64,000 nucleotides of DNA from Salticus scenicus. Lineage: Eukaryota; Arthropoda; Arachnida; Araneae; Salticidae. The position numbers and the translations under genes are program-made. Under the pieces are notes generated by a model. It saw only the letters and a program-made list of their open reading frames with translations. It was not told the origin of the DNA and searched no databases. Location of the stretch: the NCBI GenBank assembly GCA_963930645.1, contig OZ005655.1, forward strand, positions 136,385,456-136,449,455, in the 5' to 3' direction. Below, piece after piece: positions 13,757 to 25,009 of the stretch (its first letter is position 1; the number at the start of each line of letters is the position of its first letter).

Positions 13757-14190
13757 CACAGGCCGACATGTAAAATTTTGATTTTATAATTTTGGCTGAT
13801 CTTTATGTTTTTTGGTGTGCTGAAACCGAAAATGAAGCCAGTTTTTCTCTATCACGTATAGATGTTTGTCAATACAGAGTGCCTGCCTACAATTTCTTTC
13901 ATTACTTTTTCAAAAATTAATTATATGGTAAATTTTATAGTATGTTTCCAATTAATTAATTATGGATACATACTGTTGTAATTTCGCAGCACTAGTGTGA
14001 CGTAAAGTCATACCAACCAGCCAACTAACATCTTGTTATGATGGTATATGTAAGGAATTGCGTCGGTAAACACCCTGCAATGACAAAAATCTATACGTGA
14101 TAGAGAAAAATGGACTGCATTTCCGGTTTCAGCATATCAAAAAACATAAAGATCAGCCAAAATCATCAAATCATATTTTGTCAACTTCAT
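13757..14190. mobile_element. Long-TIR MITE, copy E2
   Basis: Unit-2 counterpart of the element at 11034. The left end is degraded to ACAGGCCGACA and the right end to TTGTCAACTTC. The inner arms and the GCAGCACTAGTGTGACGTAA core (about 13986) are retained. A 103-codon frame overlapping its right arm and the next element is not a gene. Confidence 0.7.
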
Positions 14191-14679
14191 TTTTGTAGAC
14201 CTGTGATCAATGACATAAAATCCTTCTTCCCTGCGTCTTTAGAAGACAAAGGTCGAGACTTACTGAGAAAGTTGTCAATTTTCAACTGGACTTTAAGAAT
14301 AGGTACTCTTGAAAGGCTTAATGGGACTCTCTACCTATTGTCTCCGAAAGCCGAAGCCAATGTTATTCTATGGGAAAGTTTGCCCCGTTATAATTCATTA
14401 ACCAGTGTTGGGCATAATTGATGAAACTAGTTGGCATAGGTGGATTCTGCTCAGTTCCCCATCATATTTATGTTCTCATAAATTTCTAGTGCGAGACATA
14501 TTATAATCATGTTAAAAGAAATGAATTTGACCAAAGCTTGATATTATGACAGAAAGAAATCCCCGCCTAATAGGTTATCCACCGTTCACTTCGATATATA
14601 TATCTTGTTCTAATCTATTAATTTATTTTATCAGGGTCAATTCCGTTGTTTATTTTTCATCCTACCATTTACAATGCAA

Positions 14680-15540
14680 TAATCCTCAAAATTCATATTT
14701 ATATGAAAAATTTACAATTTCGCTATGTTGATAAAATCGTAAGTTACGAATGATTTACGAAATTTTCCTATTAGAATATTTGTATTCAATCGTGTTCAAA
14801 CAAATATCATAAATGTAATTTTGAAGTTGTCTAATGTATTTACGATCCTCAAAATGGAAATTTATGCTCAATTTTGCCTTATTCTGACATGTTAAGTAAA
14901 TCGTAAATTCCAAATAATTTACCAAATTTTTAAATTGGAAAAATCGTAGTCTATGATATTCATGCCAGTATCCTAAATAATATTTCGAAAGTGGTTTGAC
15001 ATCTTTACGATGAAAATATCCCTCAAGATTGACGTTTATGTGAAATTTTGCTCTATTCAGCCATGTTAAGAAATTCGTAAATTGCCAATAACTTACGAAA
15101 TCTTTATATTGGAAAATTCATTGTCATTAATAATCATGCCAGTGTCCTAAATAATATTTCAAAAGTAGTCTGACATCTTTACGATGAAAATATCTCTCAA
15201 AATTGACGTTTATGTGAAATTTTGCTCTATACTGCCATGTTAAAAAATTCGTAAATTTCCAATAACTTGCGAAATTTCCAAAGTAGCATATTTATAGTTA
15301 CTGATGTTCATTCCAGCATCAAAACTGATATTTTAAAACTGGTCTGACATTTTTACAGTAAAAAGTTTCCATTAAATGCACGTTCAAGTGAATTTTTGTC
15401 CTATTCTCCCATGTTAAGAAAATCGTAAATTTCTAATAACTTACGAAGTTTTTAAATTAGAATGTTGCAAATGAATAGGGTTCTTGCCAGTGTCGAAAGT
15501 AATATTTTAAAACTGATCTGACCTCTCTGCGATCATTTGT
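14680..15540. repeat. Tandem units of 165-180 bp inside the hAT-like element
   Basis: Recurring anchors (CCTCAAAAT..., then a TTATGTGAAATTTTGCTC-like block, then CATGTTAA-AAATTCGTAAATT) occur near 14690, 14851, 15032, 15194 and 15370. The two central units are the most similar. Non-coding. Confidence 0.75.
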
Positions 15541-15555
15541 TCGTGAGATATCGTG

Positions 15556-15661
15556 TTAACAGACTAACAAACTAACGGACTAACACACTAACGGACTGAC
15601 ATACTAACGGACTGACACACTGACACACTGACACACTAACAGACACCCTACAGACAGACAC
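15556..15661. repeat. ACTAACGGACTGAC-type minisatellite
   Basis: Imperfect repeats of ACTAACGGAC and ACTGACAC with a 7-14 bp period, ending CAGACAGACACC. They sit between the tandem units and the right-end hairpin of the hAT-like element. Confidence 0.9.
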
Positions 15662-15784
15662 CATAGAAATTTGGTCATTTTCGTATTCCTCACACCTGAA
15701 AACGTGTAGAAAAGTCAAAAAACCGAGGTCGAAAATTTTCACGATTACCTAAGTTCCCCATACCTATAGTATGATGGAGAACTA

Positions 15785-15990
15785 AAAATTATTGAATTAC
15801 AATTGAATTACAACTAAATTACAATTATAATTATTTTACTGTCAATAGATTAAAAAGCAATCGGTTACAAATAAATTGAATTACTTTTTCAATTTATTTG
15901 TAATAATTCAATTTATTTGTAACCAATTACTTGTTAATCGATTGACAGTAAAATAATTATTATTGTAATTTAATTGCAATTACTTGTTAA
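15785..15990. repeat. Subterminal hairpin of the hAT-like element
   Basis: Two arms of about 90 bp rich in AATTAC and ATTTATTTGTAA motifs are inverted copies: ATTATTTTACTGTCAAT on the left and ATTGACAGTAAAATAAT on the right, meeting near 15890. Part of the element rather than a separate insertion. Confidence 0.8.
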
Positions 15991-16127
15991 TCAATTATGC
16001 CCAACACTGTCATTAACTAATGCATATTTTTAAACTCCGTTTTCACTTTCCGATAATTCACAATTATTAAACAATTTATCGCTTTCTAAAAATTGTTTTT
16101 TTTATTTTTACTTTTAAGGTTTCATTT

Positions 16128-16163
<36 letters not shown>

Positions 16164-16384
16164 ACATTGTGAAACTTTGCAATTTACAACCTTAAAATTA
16201 AATATTAAAAATTAAAAAAAAAAATAATTTTTAGAAAGCATTAAATTGTTTAGTTGTGAAGTTTCCGAATGTGAAAATGGAATTTAAAAATATATATTAG
16301 TTAATAAAGTATAATGGGGCGAAATTCTCCGTAGAATAAAATTGGCTCTGGTTTCTGGGGACGAAAAGTGGACAGGCCTCTTAA

Positions 16385-16979
16385 GCAAAATCTTCTGTGT
16401 TGATAGTGTTATAAATTGATTATTCAGTTTGAGGAAAGTGGAAGGTTGTGAGGAAGACTACGTAAATTAATTTGAAATAAAATTGAGAAAATAGTCATAA
16501 TGCCCATATGCCACGGTCAAAAGAGCATCCGATTCCCAATAATCTTCGGTAAATTTAGTGTCACGTTATTTGCCTTTCATTTTATACACACTATGAATTT
16601 TTTTAAATTTATTGTAATGTTGTATCTATACAAGATTCACGTTTTATACCCAAAATAATGTATAGTTTTTGCCTGCCTTCTTTAATGAAAATAGTCGCTG
16701 ACGTTTTTTTAACTACGGCAGTATGATTCCTTCCACATTTTCTTCTTTTTAATCAGTTTCCATATTTTTTCCTGCAGCATACACATACTTTTCAAATTAA
16801 TAATTATTTCATCTATTCCGTTTAAAATAATAATCACCTTTCTTAAGTCTAGTTTAAATAGAACTTTGTTCGTAAGACATTTGAGCGTAGATATTATCGC
16901 AATGCAGTTGAGAAGTTAGTAAAGATCGAAAATTCTTCACTAAAGGCAACTTGAAGAATAAATTTACGACTTTGACAAC

Positions 16980-17013
<34 letters not shown>

Positions 17014-17130
17014 TTTCCAGATTTTTATAACATTTTTTTTGCATTGCATAAAAATCGGTATATATCAGCTGAAATTTTAAACCAATATCTTTTACAGAAA
17101 TTTTCTTTCTCCTATGCGTTATTTAACGCA

Positions 17131-17166
<36 letters not shown>

Positions 17167-17324
17167 ATGAAAATTGTCTACTATAAGATATGATTTACGT
17201 AGGTTTAAACATGGTAATTTTAATTATAACTTCCCTACAAATAAAAAAAAAAGAATACTTAAAAAATTTCAGAAAAAGTATCTAAAGTGAATCTGCAACT
17301 ATACGATAAAGACTTACAAACAAG
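16385..17324. other. AT-rich spacer
   Basis: A 30-base T run at 16982-17011 and an (AT)n tract at 17133-17164. Nothing else is recognisable. Confidence 0.6.
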
Positions 17325-19243
17325 TTTGATTTAATCTGATTCTCTGAAAATTATTAAATAAAGTAATTCTAAAACAAATATATATACATTTTTTTTTTAT
17401 TACGAAATCCCCTCGCAATTAAAATTATGTTTAAAGCAATGACATTTCACTTGAATGATACACATTTACACTTGTTTTCAGGCGATAAATATAATATAAG
17501 CATTTACACATACATCAGTTTGTAGATGATAAAAATAAAATAAAAATATATAAATTGACTTGATAAAATAATTTAAGTACTAAAGAAAATATATATGAAA
17601 TTATAAATATTTAAATGAGAAGCATGAGGAGTCCGTATTATGTTAAATGTTTACAATGCAAACAAAGCAAAATGAGATGCACTGCACAGGAATAAATTAA
17701 GAATACGCAAAATAAACCAATAAATAAATAAGTTTTCTTTTCTTTATTTTTATCTTTACAAAATCTTTCTTTTTTTTTTATTTACCCTTATTGATCATAT
17801 TTCAAAATTGTTTTCATTAGGAAAGTGATAGATATGTATTTATGTTATATTTAAAAAAAATAATAAAGATTTTATCTTTTAATAACCTTTTTAAAATTTT
17901 AGAAAATATTTAAATTCTTGACTTAATTCATGTTTTTATTTCAGGGTTTAATTCATACAAATGCTCCAATACCAAATTTAACTGCATTTTACAACAATCC
18001 TCAAACTTTCATTTTTAAATGTTTTTTTCTTCGTTTTTAGTTTAACAAACTCTTTATTACCTTTAAAATTTGAAATGCCGAAGTAACACATCTAGAATTT
18101 AGACTAAAATTATAATTTTTAAAATTGCATCTACAACTTTTATTTTTTTTCTTTGATTAGATGTTATTTTCCTTTCTAGGATATAAAAAAATGTTAAAAC
18201 TATGAAATCATTTACTTACTTTTTTTGACAGATTTGCACAGTTTGATATTTGTTCAGTAGGACTAAAAGTGTCTGTCTTCATGTTTAAGAATAAATTATG
18301 CGTTAATTCAAGAACTAAAGTATTGAATTTTCATCTTCTTTAGATTTTTTTTCTAATGAAAACCCATTGGTACAGCATCTACGTAATTTTTATTTAAAAA
18401 AAATTTCATAATTATATATTTATTCTAATAATACTAATGATTTTTATTCGAAAATATAGCGATTCAAATTTGATACATAGGACTAAATTACTAGCCTATT
18501 AAGCTATTCTTTCGAAAACAAACATAAGTATGTTTTAGTCTTTGAATCATACTAATGAATTAAATGTGATACATTATATTTGTTTCATTATTTAATATTT
18601 ATTTAACGAAGTTTCAGTTTAAGTCACTCAAGAAGTGAGGCTATGCATTTTACACTATTATTATTTTTTTAATTTAGTATTTATCTCAGTTTATACTAAA
18701 ATAATTTTATTTGATTTCTAAAGAACTGAAAGCAGCATGACTGTTATGAAAGAGATTCATCTCTGCATAAAAAGTTTTTCTTTTTAATTTAATTATGTAT
18801 TTCTTTTAAATGACTACAGCTTTAAAAAAATTTTATTAGATTTGATATTTTCAGCATATTCCATACGCAATGTTTAATTTATTCATAGATGAACAAACTG
18901 TTAATGGATTTACTGATTAATATATTTAAAAATAATATTCATGCGTATAAATAAAACTTATTTGAAAATAAAAATTAACAATTTAAGAAAAACTTTCTAA
19001 ACTAACAAGACTTTTTACAAAATGCATTAAATGCATAATAAGCATCTGTTCTACTAAAAAAGACACACTGAAATACAGTGTTTCTCCTTTCAAAATAGAA
19101 CAATTTGCTTCCTTTACATGTTTAAAAATGATAAAACTTATGTAATATCAATTTAAAATGCTCCATTTTTTCAAAGTATGATTATAACAGATGCGGCAGT
19201 GAAATGGGCAATTTTGAAACCCCCACCAGTGATACAAATTTAT

Positions 19244-19591
19244 TCACAGCGATATAAAAGAATTACAACATGAATTTGCAATGCTTTTCATTTGTGTGGA
19301 ATGGCAAGTCGCAGGGCATGCTTGCGAGCAGAACGCTTCTTCCACTCTTGCAACATTCTCTGGTGTGCACACGCGTTTCGCACTTCCACCCCTTTTTCTC
19401 ATCACATTATCCGTTTCCTCAAAGTTCTGTACCCACAATTTGATAGCATGGGCCGACGGAACTTGGGAATGACGTGAGAGATTGTAATGAGCACGAAATA
19501 CACACTGCGCGGCCACGTAGCTATCATTGTTTTTGTAAAACGCATGACAGCTACACCCCACCGCATTTTGAAACCCCCACCAGTGATACAA
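19244..19591 (-). pseudogene. Transposase N-terminal helix-turn-helix remnant, first tandem half
   Basis: The minus-strand frame contains AQCVFRAHYNLSRH, HAIKLWVQNFEETDNVM and the linker KRVCTPENVARVEEA. This pattern is characteristic of the DUF4817-type helix-turn-helix found at the start of many arthropod mariner-like transposases, where it binds the terminal repeats. Downstream the frame is shifted: RSARKHALRLAIPH, expected next, lies in another frame. The protein then ends with no catalytic domain. The first residues of this frame (HWWGFQNAVGCSCHA) come from the tandem-duplication junction and are not original. Start codon TTG, not meaningful. Non-functional relic. Plus-strand frames over the same bases are antisense shadows. 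Confidence 0.75.
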
Positions 19592-19597
19592 ATTTAT

Positions 19598-20004
19598 TCA
19601 CAGCGTTATAAAAGAATTACAACATGAATTTGCAATGCTTTTCATTTGTGTGGAATGGCAAGTCGCAGGGCATGCTTGCGAGCAGAACGCTTCTTCCACT
19701 CTTGCAACATTCTCTGGTGTGCACACGCGTTTCGCACTTCCACCCCTTTTTCTCATCACATTGTCCGTTTCCTCAAAGTTCTGTACCTACAATTTGATAG
19801 CATGGGCCAACGGAACTTGGGAATGACGTGGGAGATTGTAATGAGCACGAAATACACACTGCGCGACCACGTAGCTGTCATTGTTTTTGTAAAACGCCTT
19901 CACAGCAAAAGCGCATTGTTCACCGATCCACGACCCCATCTCAACTGAACACCGATATCAGGGTCAATGGCAAAGGTTTGTTGTTCAGATGGAACCACTC
20001 TCAT
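19598..20004 (-). pseudogene. Transposase N-terminal remnant, second tandem half
   Basis: The 5' half of the original gene is preserved here. An ATG at 20004-20002 opens a frame starting MRVVPSEQQTFAIDPDIG. A frameshift near 19910 moves the reading to AVKAFYKNND and AQCVFRAHYNLPRH. The tryptophan codon of HAIKLWVQ is TAG, a premature stop that the first half (19244-19591) does not have. A second frameshift follows VEEA. At least three lesions plus loss of the catalytic domain make this a clear pseudogene. Confidence 0.75.
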
Positions 20005-20075
20005 TTTCTGATTCCTAACGTAACTTACTATTTCCAGGGTTTCAAATCGCCAGTTTCACTGCCGCACTTGTTATA

Positions 20076-21333
20076 AAGATTAAAAAAATGTATAATAATA
20101 TGATTATAAATTATATAATAATTATTAATCCATCACATAACATCAGACGCCTAATTTTATACGCATATTGCAACACAAATTATGTAATAAATATGTAATA
20201 TCAAATACTTTATGGCAAATGAATCTGAAAGACAAAAAATTGAGGATTAACTGATTAATATATTTAAAAACAAATTGACTAATATTAGAAATCGGCGTGT
20301 TCAAATAAAAAATACCTGCAAATAAAAGTTAACAATTTAAAAATTTTCTAAATTAACGAATTATTATGTAATGGCAAATTATGCACTGACTGTAGACATG
20401 TAATCATATGATTATAAATCATATACACTTACTTAACATAATACGTCTTATCTTATACGCATAATTCAATGTAAACTATGTAATTAACCATGACGTTGTT
20501 ATATGTTACAATGTTGCAATATTTTTGAAATTTTAAATAATCTCTTTTTTTATTATTATTTTTATTAATGTTATACATACAATATTTGTTTAAGTTAGGA
20601 AATTAAGTTGAATTTTTAATGAATTTCGCTTTATAAACAACAATAGCTATTGTTCAATAAACCCTTGATTTCAGTTCATTCATAATGATACACAATGCTA
20701 ATGAGTGTAAGCTATAAAGTCATTAGAATATTTTACAACATTACTATTGTCGATAGTTATTTAATTTTACTGAAATATAATGAATCTGAATGTTAAGTTA
20801 TACAAAAGTCTTCTTCCTTCACTATGACAAAACTTTTTATTCCCTCTTTTATGCACAGACATCATTAAACGTACCTCTTATTTCCTGAAACAAATTGATA
20901 TTAATGGAATATAAAACGAATTCGTTTCCTGTTGTTAGAAAATGTGTTATAAAATAACAGGTTAAACGCAGGCATGTCGTTTACATGAGAACAATATTTT
21001 AATCTTAGCTACCACATTAAATTTATTAAAAAAATTTCCCTCAAATAATAAATTGTTCTTCTAAATTAAGATTTTTAAATAACGAAACAATATTAAAATC
21101 TCATTAGAGTTCACAGACGGATAGGGATAATGTTTTTCTATGAAACCTATAAATTTAAATATGTTTAGCAGATGATAGTTGCCTTTAAAAATCTTTTAAT
21201 TTAAAAAAAATATAAGATAAATTAAAACTCAGTTAAATATATATATATATATATATATACATTTAATTATTCATTTAATTAAAAAGTAGTGTATCCAAAC
21301 ACAAGTTATATTTATGTATATACTGTATACACA
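20076..21333. other. AT-rich non-coding part of duplication unit 1
   Basis: An (AT)n tract at about 21239-21260. No gene or structured element seen. The same sequence recurs at about 27449-28706 in unit 2. Confidence 0.6.
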
Positions 21334-21523
21334 AATGCTCTTACAAGAGAAGTGTGAATTAGTAAAATCGCTATTGAAACGAAACCAACCTTAAATTAAA
21401 GAGCATGGTCGAAAACATTGGGTGCCGTACAAATTTGCTGCAACAACTCCCATGGGGGTAAGATATGCCCTCTTTTAGTTTTAGTTATTTCTATAAAAGC
21501 CAACAAAACACGCAGCGTAGTGT

Positions 21524-21590
21524 GAACAGATGGTGCAGTGCTAGCATGCTTGACTTCGGATACGGAGGTCATGAGATCGAGTCTCCGCAA
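21524..21590 (+). promoter_or_regulatory. tRNA-like Pol III A/B boxes, left arm
   Basis: An A-box-like TGGTGCAGTGC at 21531-21541 and a B-box-like GATCGAGTCTC at 21575-21585 start 44 bp apart, as A and B boxes do in tRNA genes. CTTCGGA between them resembles an anticodon loop. Acceptor-stem pairing is not visible, so this is a tRNA-derived or tRNA-mimicking promoter, not a working tRNA. T runs follow at about 21604. Confidence 0.55.
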
Positions 21591-22659
21591 GGGCTATTTG
21601 TAATTTTTTCGATATTTTTTTTTTCTATATGTTTTTAATTAAATTAAATTAAATTAATAATTTAAGAGAAAATATTTATTACATTAAGAAGTTTTTTTTT
21701 TTTTTTTTTTTTTTTTTTTGAGTATTCCAATTAATAAAATATTGAGAATGAATTTAAGAAATGCATTCTTATTTTTTTTTTTATTTATAAAAAGTTAAAC
21801 CATGTTTAAAGCTATGAATATCGTTTCTAATTTATAACAATTATAATTAAAAGTAGAAAAATCATGAAACCATAAGTATTTTTCACAATTAAAACAAGAA
21901 ATATAAAAAGATTGATCACAATTATTTGAGTTTCAATTTTGTTCACCGTCAATTATTGTTCATCACGAAAATTTTGTCAAATATTTGGCTTTGCGTCGAG
22001 ATTACTTGATTTGTAAAATTCATATTTATCCAGATTTTGAATTTTTTTAGATGTAAATTAATTATAAATTAGCAAAAATCATTTTGAGAAAATTTGTCAT
22101 TGTCTTCAATACTATTGTCAGTTCTTCCGACACCACTAAATTTGACAGTTGTTTAATGAAATATTTGAAATAAAAGTTGTAAATGCGACGTCGAATAGTT
22201 AAGTAACAGCTGTTCATCATTCAGGATTTTTCATGCAAAAAATTGCCTGAATAAATAAAGCAATTGAGAGCAGACGATTAACTCTTGCTATTAATGTCGT
22301 CGTTAAAAAATAGTAATTAATAATTTATGTAAAACAATCATTAACAATATTTTATCTGAATGTAACCATTAACAAAATCTTACCTAAATATAATATAAAG
22401 GTATTTACCGTTAAATTATTAATTTCTTTAAATTTAATAAATAAATAAATAAATAAATTGGTTAATATATATATTATATTAAATTGTCCGCGCTGAAAAA
22501 AAAAAAGAAAGAAAGAAAGAAAAAACTTGAATTGATATAATTAATATTTTCTCTTAAAATAATGATTTAATTTAATTAAAAATGTCAAAAATAAATATTT
22601 CAGCTGAAATAAGAAAATAAAATACAAAACGCCCTTGCCAGTAAAATACAAAACGCCAA

Positions 22660-22722
22660 TGGGGACTCGATCCCACTACCTCCGTATCCAAAGTCAAGCA
22701 TGCTAGCACTGCACCATCTGTT
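22660..22722 (-). promoter_or_regulatory. tRNA-like Pol III A/B boxes, right arm
   Basis: Read on the minus strand: TGGTGCAGTGC at 22716-22706 and GGATCGAGTCC at 22673-22663. GGGATCGAGTCCCC forms a better T-arm-like stem than the left arm does. It points towards its partner, so any transcript from each arm would run into the spacer. Confidence 0.55.
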
Positions 22723-22909
22723 CACACTACGCTGCCTGTTTTGTTGGCTTTTATAGAAATAACTAAAACTTATAGAGGGCATATCTCACCCCCATGGGAG
22801 TTGTTGCAGCAAATTTGTACGATGCCCAATGTTTTCGACCATGACCTTTAATTTAAGGTTGGTTTGGTTTCAATAGCGATTTTACTAATTCACACTTCCC
22901 TTGTTAGAC

Positions 22910-25009
22910 ATTTTCGAATCTGTCGAATATTTACGGACATACTTAAGGGATTATTACAAAATTTCAGGGGTATAAAAAACGTATTAAAATATATATATAT
23001 ATATATATTTTATTAAAAAGAAGAGAAATAAAACACATGTAAATAATAATAATAATATTTACATGAAAATAACTTTGCACATTATTTTTTGAATATTAAA
23101 TTTCGATAAAATTTAATTATCTCACAAAATGTGAATTTTCCACAAAGAAAAAAAAAATCATGTGTCATGAGAAAACAAATTATTTACCAATTAAAAAAAA
23201 TAAAAAATCACTATATATATAATATTTGTGTGTGTGTGCATTAATTAACATTTTAAAATGAAAAGTTCGTTATTATTATTTTTTTTTTAATTATTATTTA
23301 TATATTTAAATTAAAACAAGATTTAAAATTGTTTGTTTACATTTTACTCAATTTTTTTTTTTAAATACATTATAATAGCAATAAAAAAAATTGATTTAAC
23401 TAAAATTATTGTAATTTTTTTATTACTTCATATTTTCAATTCGTCTGTCCATCTATCAGTGCTTATATCAACGCTCTACTTTCTGTAAATACTCTTAGAT
23501 ACAGAATATTCTATTTTAATATGGCTTGGTTTACACTAAAAATTGTTTCAATAGTGTTTTGTAATCGGTGAAGTCCAGAGTAATTTCAATGCATTAAGCT
23601 CTGTGGCAGGAATTTCTATAAAGCATACTTCAATACTTTTAAACTGCATAACCGTTAAAGACATCGACAGGTATTATTCTTAAGCACAAAATCGTGTTGC
23701 GCATCATTGATTATACATATTTCTTGAAAAATTATGCAGAAGTTATTAAATTAATCATTAAATAAAGTCGATAAATTAAGTAAAATGTATTGTTGCAAAT
23801 TTATTTTATTAATGGATTTTTTTTCTTTATATTATCATCAATATTTAAAAAAAAAAAATAAAAAAAAAAAAAAAAGAAAAGAAAAGAAAGAAAGAGAAAA
23901 GTTCCAATATATATATATATATATTATTGATAAAAAGACATAATAAAAATTGTTGAAAGTTTATTTATATAATAATACAATATTGTGAAATTATTGCAAG
24001 TTCGGCTTTGGACAACTGTATATTTTATGGGGAAAAATTAGTTTGAAAAACGTTGAAAAGAAAAACATTGGAGGGTTAACAGAAAGCGTTGTCATTTGTT
24101 CACCGTTTATAAACGAGATTGTGCTATCTGAGTTTAAACTATGAAATTAAAAAAGTTATATCTTTTGTGCATGCACAATAAAATTATATTTGCAGCAAAT
24201 TCCCACATCTCGTTGAAAATTAATCGCATAATTTTATGTTTCAGAATAATAAACCTGTAATGATTTGTCAAATTTGAAGAAAGTTTTGTAATAATATGTT
24301 GAAGCCCATTTCTTTTAGAAGCAGAAAATTTACCAAAAGATTAATAAGTTTATTTTATTATATATGTAAATAATTCTTCCATTTTTACAAAAAACATATA
24401 AATGTTATAAGTAGTAAGGGAAATAATGTGTTGAATTTAGAAATCAGTTACATCTCTCTATGATATAACATAATCCAAAGTAATTTCGTCACTCTTCAGT
24501 TTGTGAATGGACCCATAATTGTGCTCGCGTTTACATCGTTACTAAAATCGTGAGTCTAAGAATGTTCTTTGAAAGTTTGAAATGAAAATCACTTTCATCC
24601 AGTTTTTCCTTATAAAACAGAAAAAACAAAAATAATTTAATTCTTAATGTAAGTATAGAATTTATATTATATTCGTATATCAAGACATGCCTTATTTAAT
24701 CTAAGGTAATACAAGAAGAAATTTCTGTTTTTATTTATTCATTTATTATTTATTTATTTATTTTAGAAAACATAAAATTCACATTGTTCTCCAAAATAAA
24801 ACATGTTTTTAGTCAAAAAAAAGTATAAAGAAAACATATTGAATGATATTTTAAAAATATACTATAGTTTTTCATGATATTTTAAATGGATCACGTTTCA
24901 TATTACTTAAATTTCAAAATTCCCATTTTTTAATCTCAGTAATGTATCGATGTTTATGTCAGAACAACGATAAAAACTATCTTCAGTCAATTATTTTTAT
25001 TTTAACTTT
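22910..25009. other. AT-rich non-coding remainder of duplication unit 1
   Basis: Holds (AT)n tracts near 22989 and 23906, a GT tract near 23228 and purine-rich A/G tracts near 23849-23900. No gene recognised. Repeated at about 30281-32378. Confidence 0.6.

Larger units (their letters stand above)
8911..14357. repeat. Tandem segmental duplication, about 2.77 kb units
   Basis: Unit 1 spans about 8911-11680 and unit 2 about 11681-14357. Both begin AAAATTTCTTATAGCGAAGT and stay collinear throughout: the CATCTTGTCCCTGGCTGTGG-like region, the AT microsatellite, a TTAA-type palindromic element and a long-TIR element. Divergence (many substitutions and indels) marks an old event. Unit 1 ends inside a truncated copy of the TTAA element's left end (near 11634-11675), the same place where the copy at 14318 continues. 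The right junction of the duplication therefore falls within that element. No coding sequence in either unit. Confidence 0.85.
14403..16009. mobile_element. Non-autonomous hAT-like element nested in MITE copy C
   Basis: Termini are a 20 bp inverted repeat, CAGTGTTGGGCATAATTGAT, at 14403 and in reverse ending at 16009. The flanks are identical 8 bp copies, TCATTAAC, at 14395-14402 and 16010-16017. An 8 bp duplication and CAG-type ends are hallmarks of hAT transposons. No transposase frame exists. The interior holds about five degenerate 165-180 bp tandem units (about 14680-15540) with recurring TTTACGATxxAAATATC and TTCGTAAATT blocks. A 10-14 bp ACTAACGGACTGAC-type minisatellite follows, and then a large hairpin near the right end. 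It was mobilised in trans, if ever recently active. Confidence 0.85.
14318..16384. mobile_element. TTAA-flanked MITE, copy C, split by a nested insertion
   Basis: TTAA at 14318-14321 and 16381-16384 bounds the family's left arm (CTCCGAAAGCCGAAGCC, TTATTCTATGGGAAAG) and right arm (GAAATTCTCCGTAGAATAAA and CTCTGGTTTCTGGGGACG). The arms are interrupted at the CATTAACTAATGCATA block by a 1.6 kb element. Removing the insert and one target copy restores the family arrangement. A 33-base A run lies at 16129-16161 in the MITE's own centre. Confidence 0.8.
19185..20073 (-). mobile_element. Mariner-like (Tc1/mariner superfamily) element, unit 1 copy
   Basis: Inverted termini begin TAACA and continue GCGGCAGTGAAA...TTTGAAACCC (left about 19185-19222, right about 20037-20073). 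TA dinucleotides flank at 19183-19184 and 20074-20075, the expected mariner target. Reading is on the minus strand. Only the N-terminal helix-turn-helix part of the transposase is left, joined almost directly to the 3' end, so the DDE catalytic domain is gone. A 354 bp internal segment (about 19209-19562) is duplicated in tandem, with about 20 bp of filler at the junction. The copy at 26912 lacks this. Confidence 0.8.
21338..22909. mobile_element. Foldback element with tRNA-like arms, unit 1 copy
   Basis: Two inverted arms, about 21338-21720 and about 22500-22909, match over roughly 350 bp. Both carry GAAGTGTGAATTAGTAAAAT, CATGGTCGAAAACATTGGG, CAACAACTCCCATGGGGGT and GTGTGAACAGATGGTGCAGT. The inner arm edges meet T-rich and A-rich tracts. 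The spacer of about 0.8 kb is AT-rich and non-coding. No transposase and no clear target duplication. Within each arm, A-box-like and B-box-like sequences lie 44 bp apart, as in a tRNA gene. Short frames in the arms are not genes. Confidence 0.8.

Noticed and set aside
14110..14421. 103-codon plus-strand open frame
   Set aside because: It runs across the end of one miniature element and the start of another; no conserved domain.
19281..20076. Plus-strand open frames (63, 61, 100 and 82 codons), repeated at 27008-27449
   Set aside because: They lie antisense to the transposase remnant, which is the recognisable reading; their repetition only reflects the tandem duplications.
21524..21590. A functional tRNA gene (Arg-like anticodon loop CTTCGGA)
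   Set aside because: Acceptor and anticodon stems do not pair; only the promoter boxes and spacing are tRNA-like.
21396..22782. Short frames in the foldback arms (64 and 60 codons)
   Set aside because: They are opposite-arm readings of the same inverted repeat and overlap tRNA-like boxes; no protein domain.
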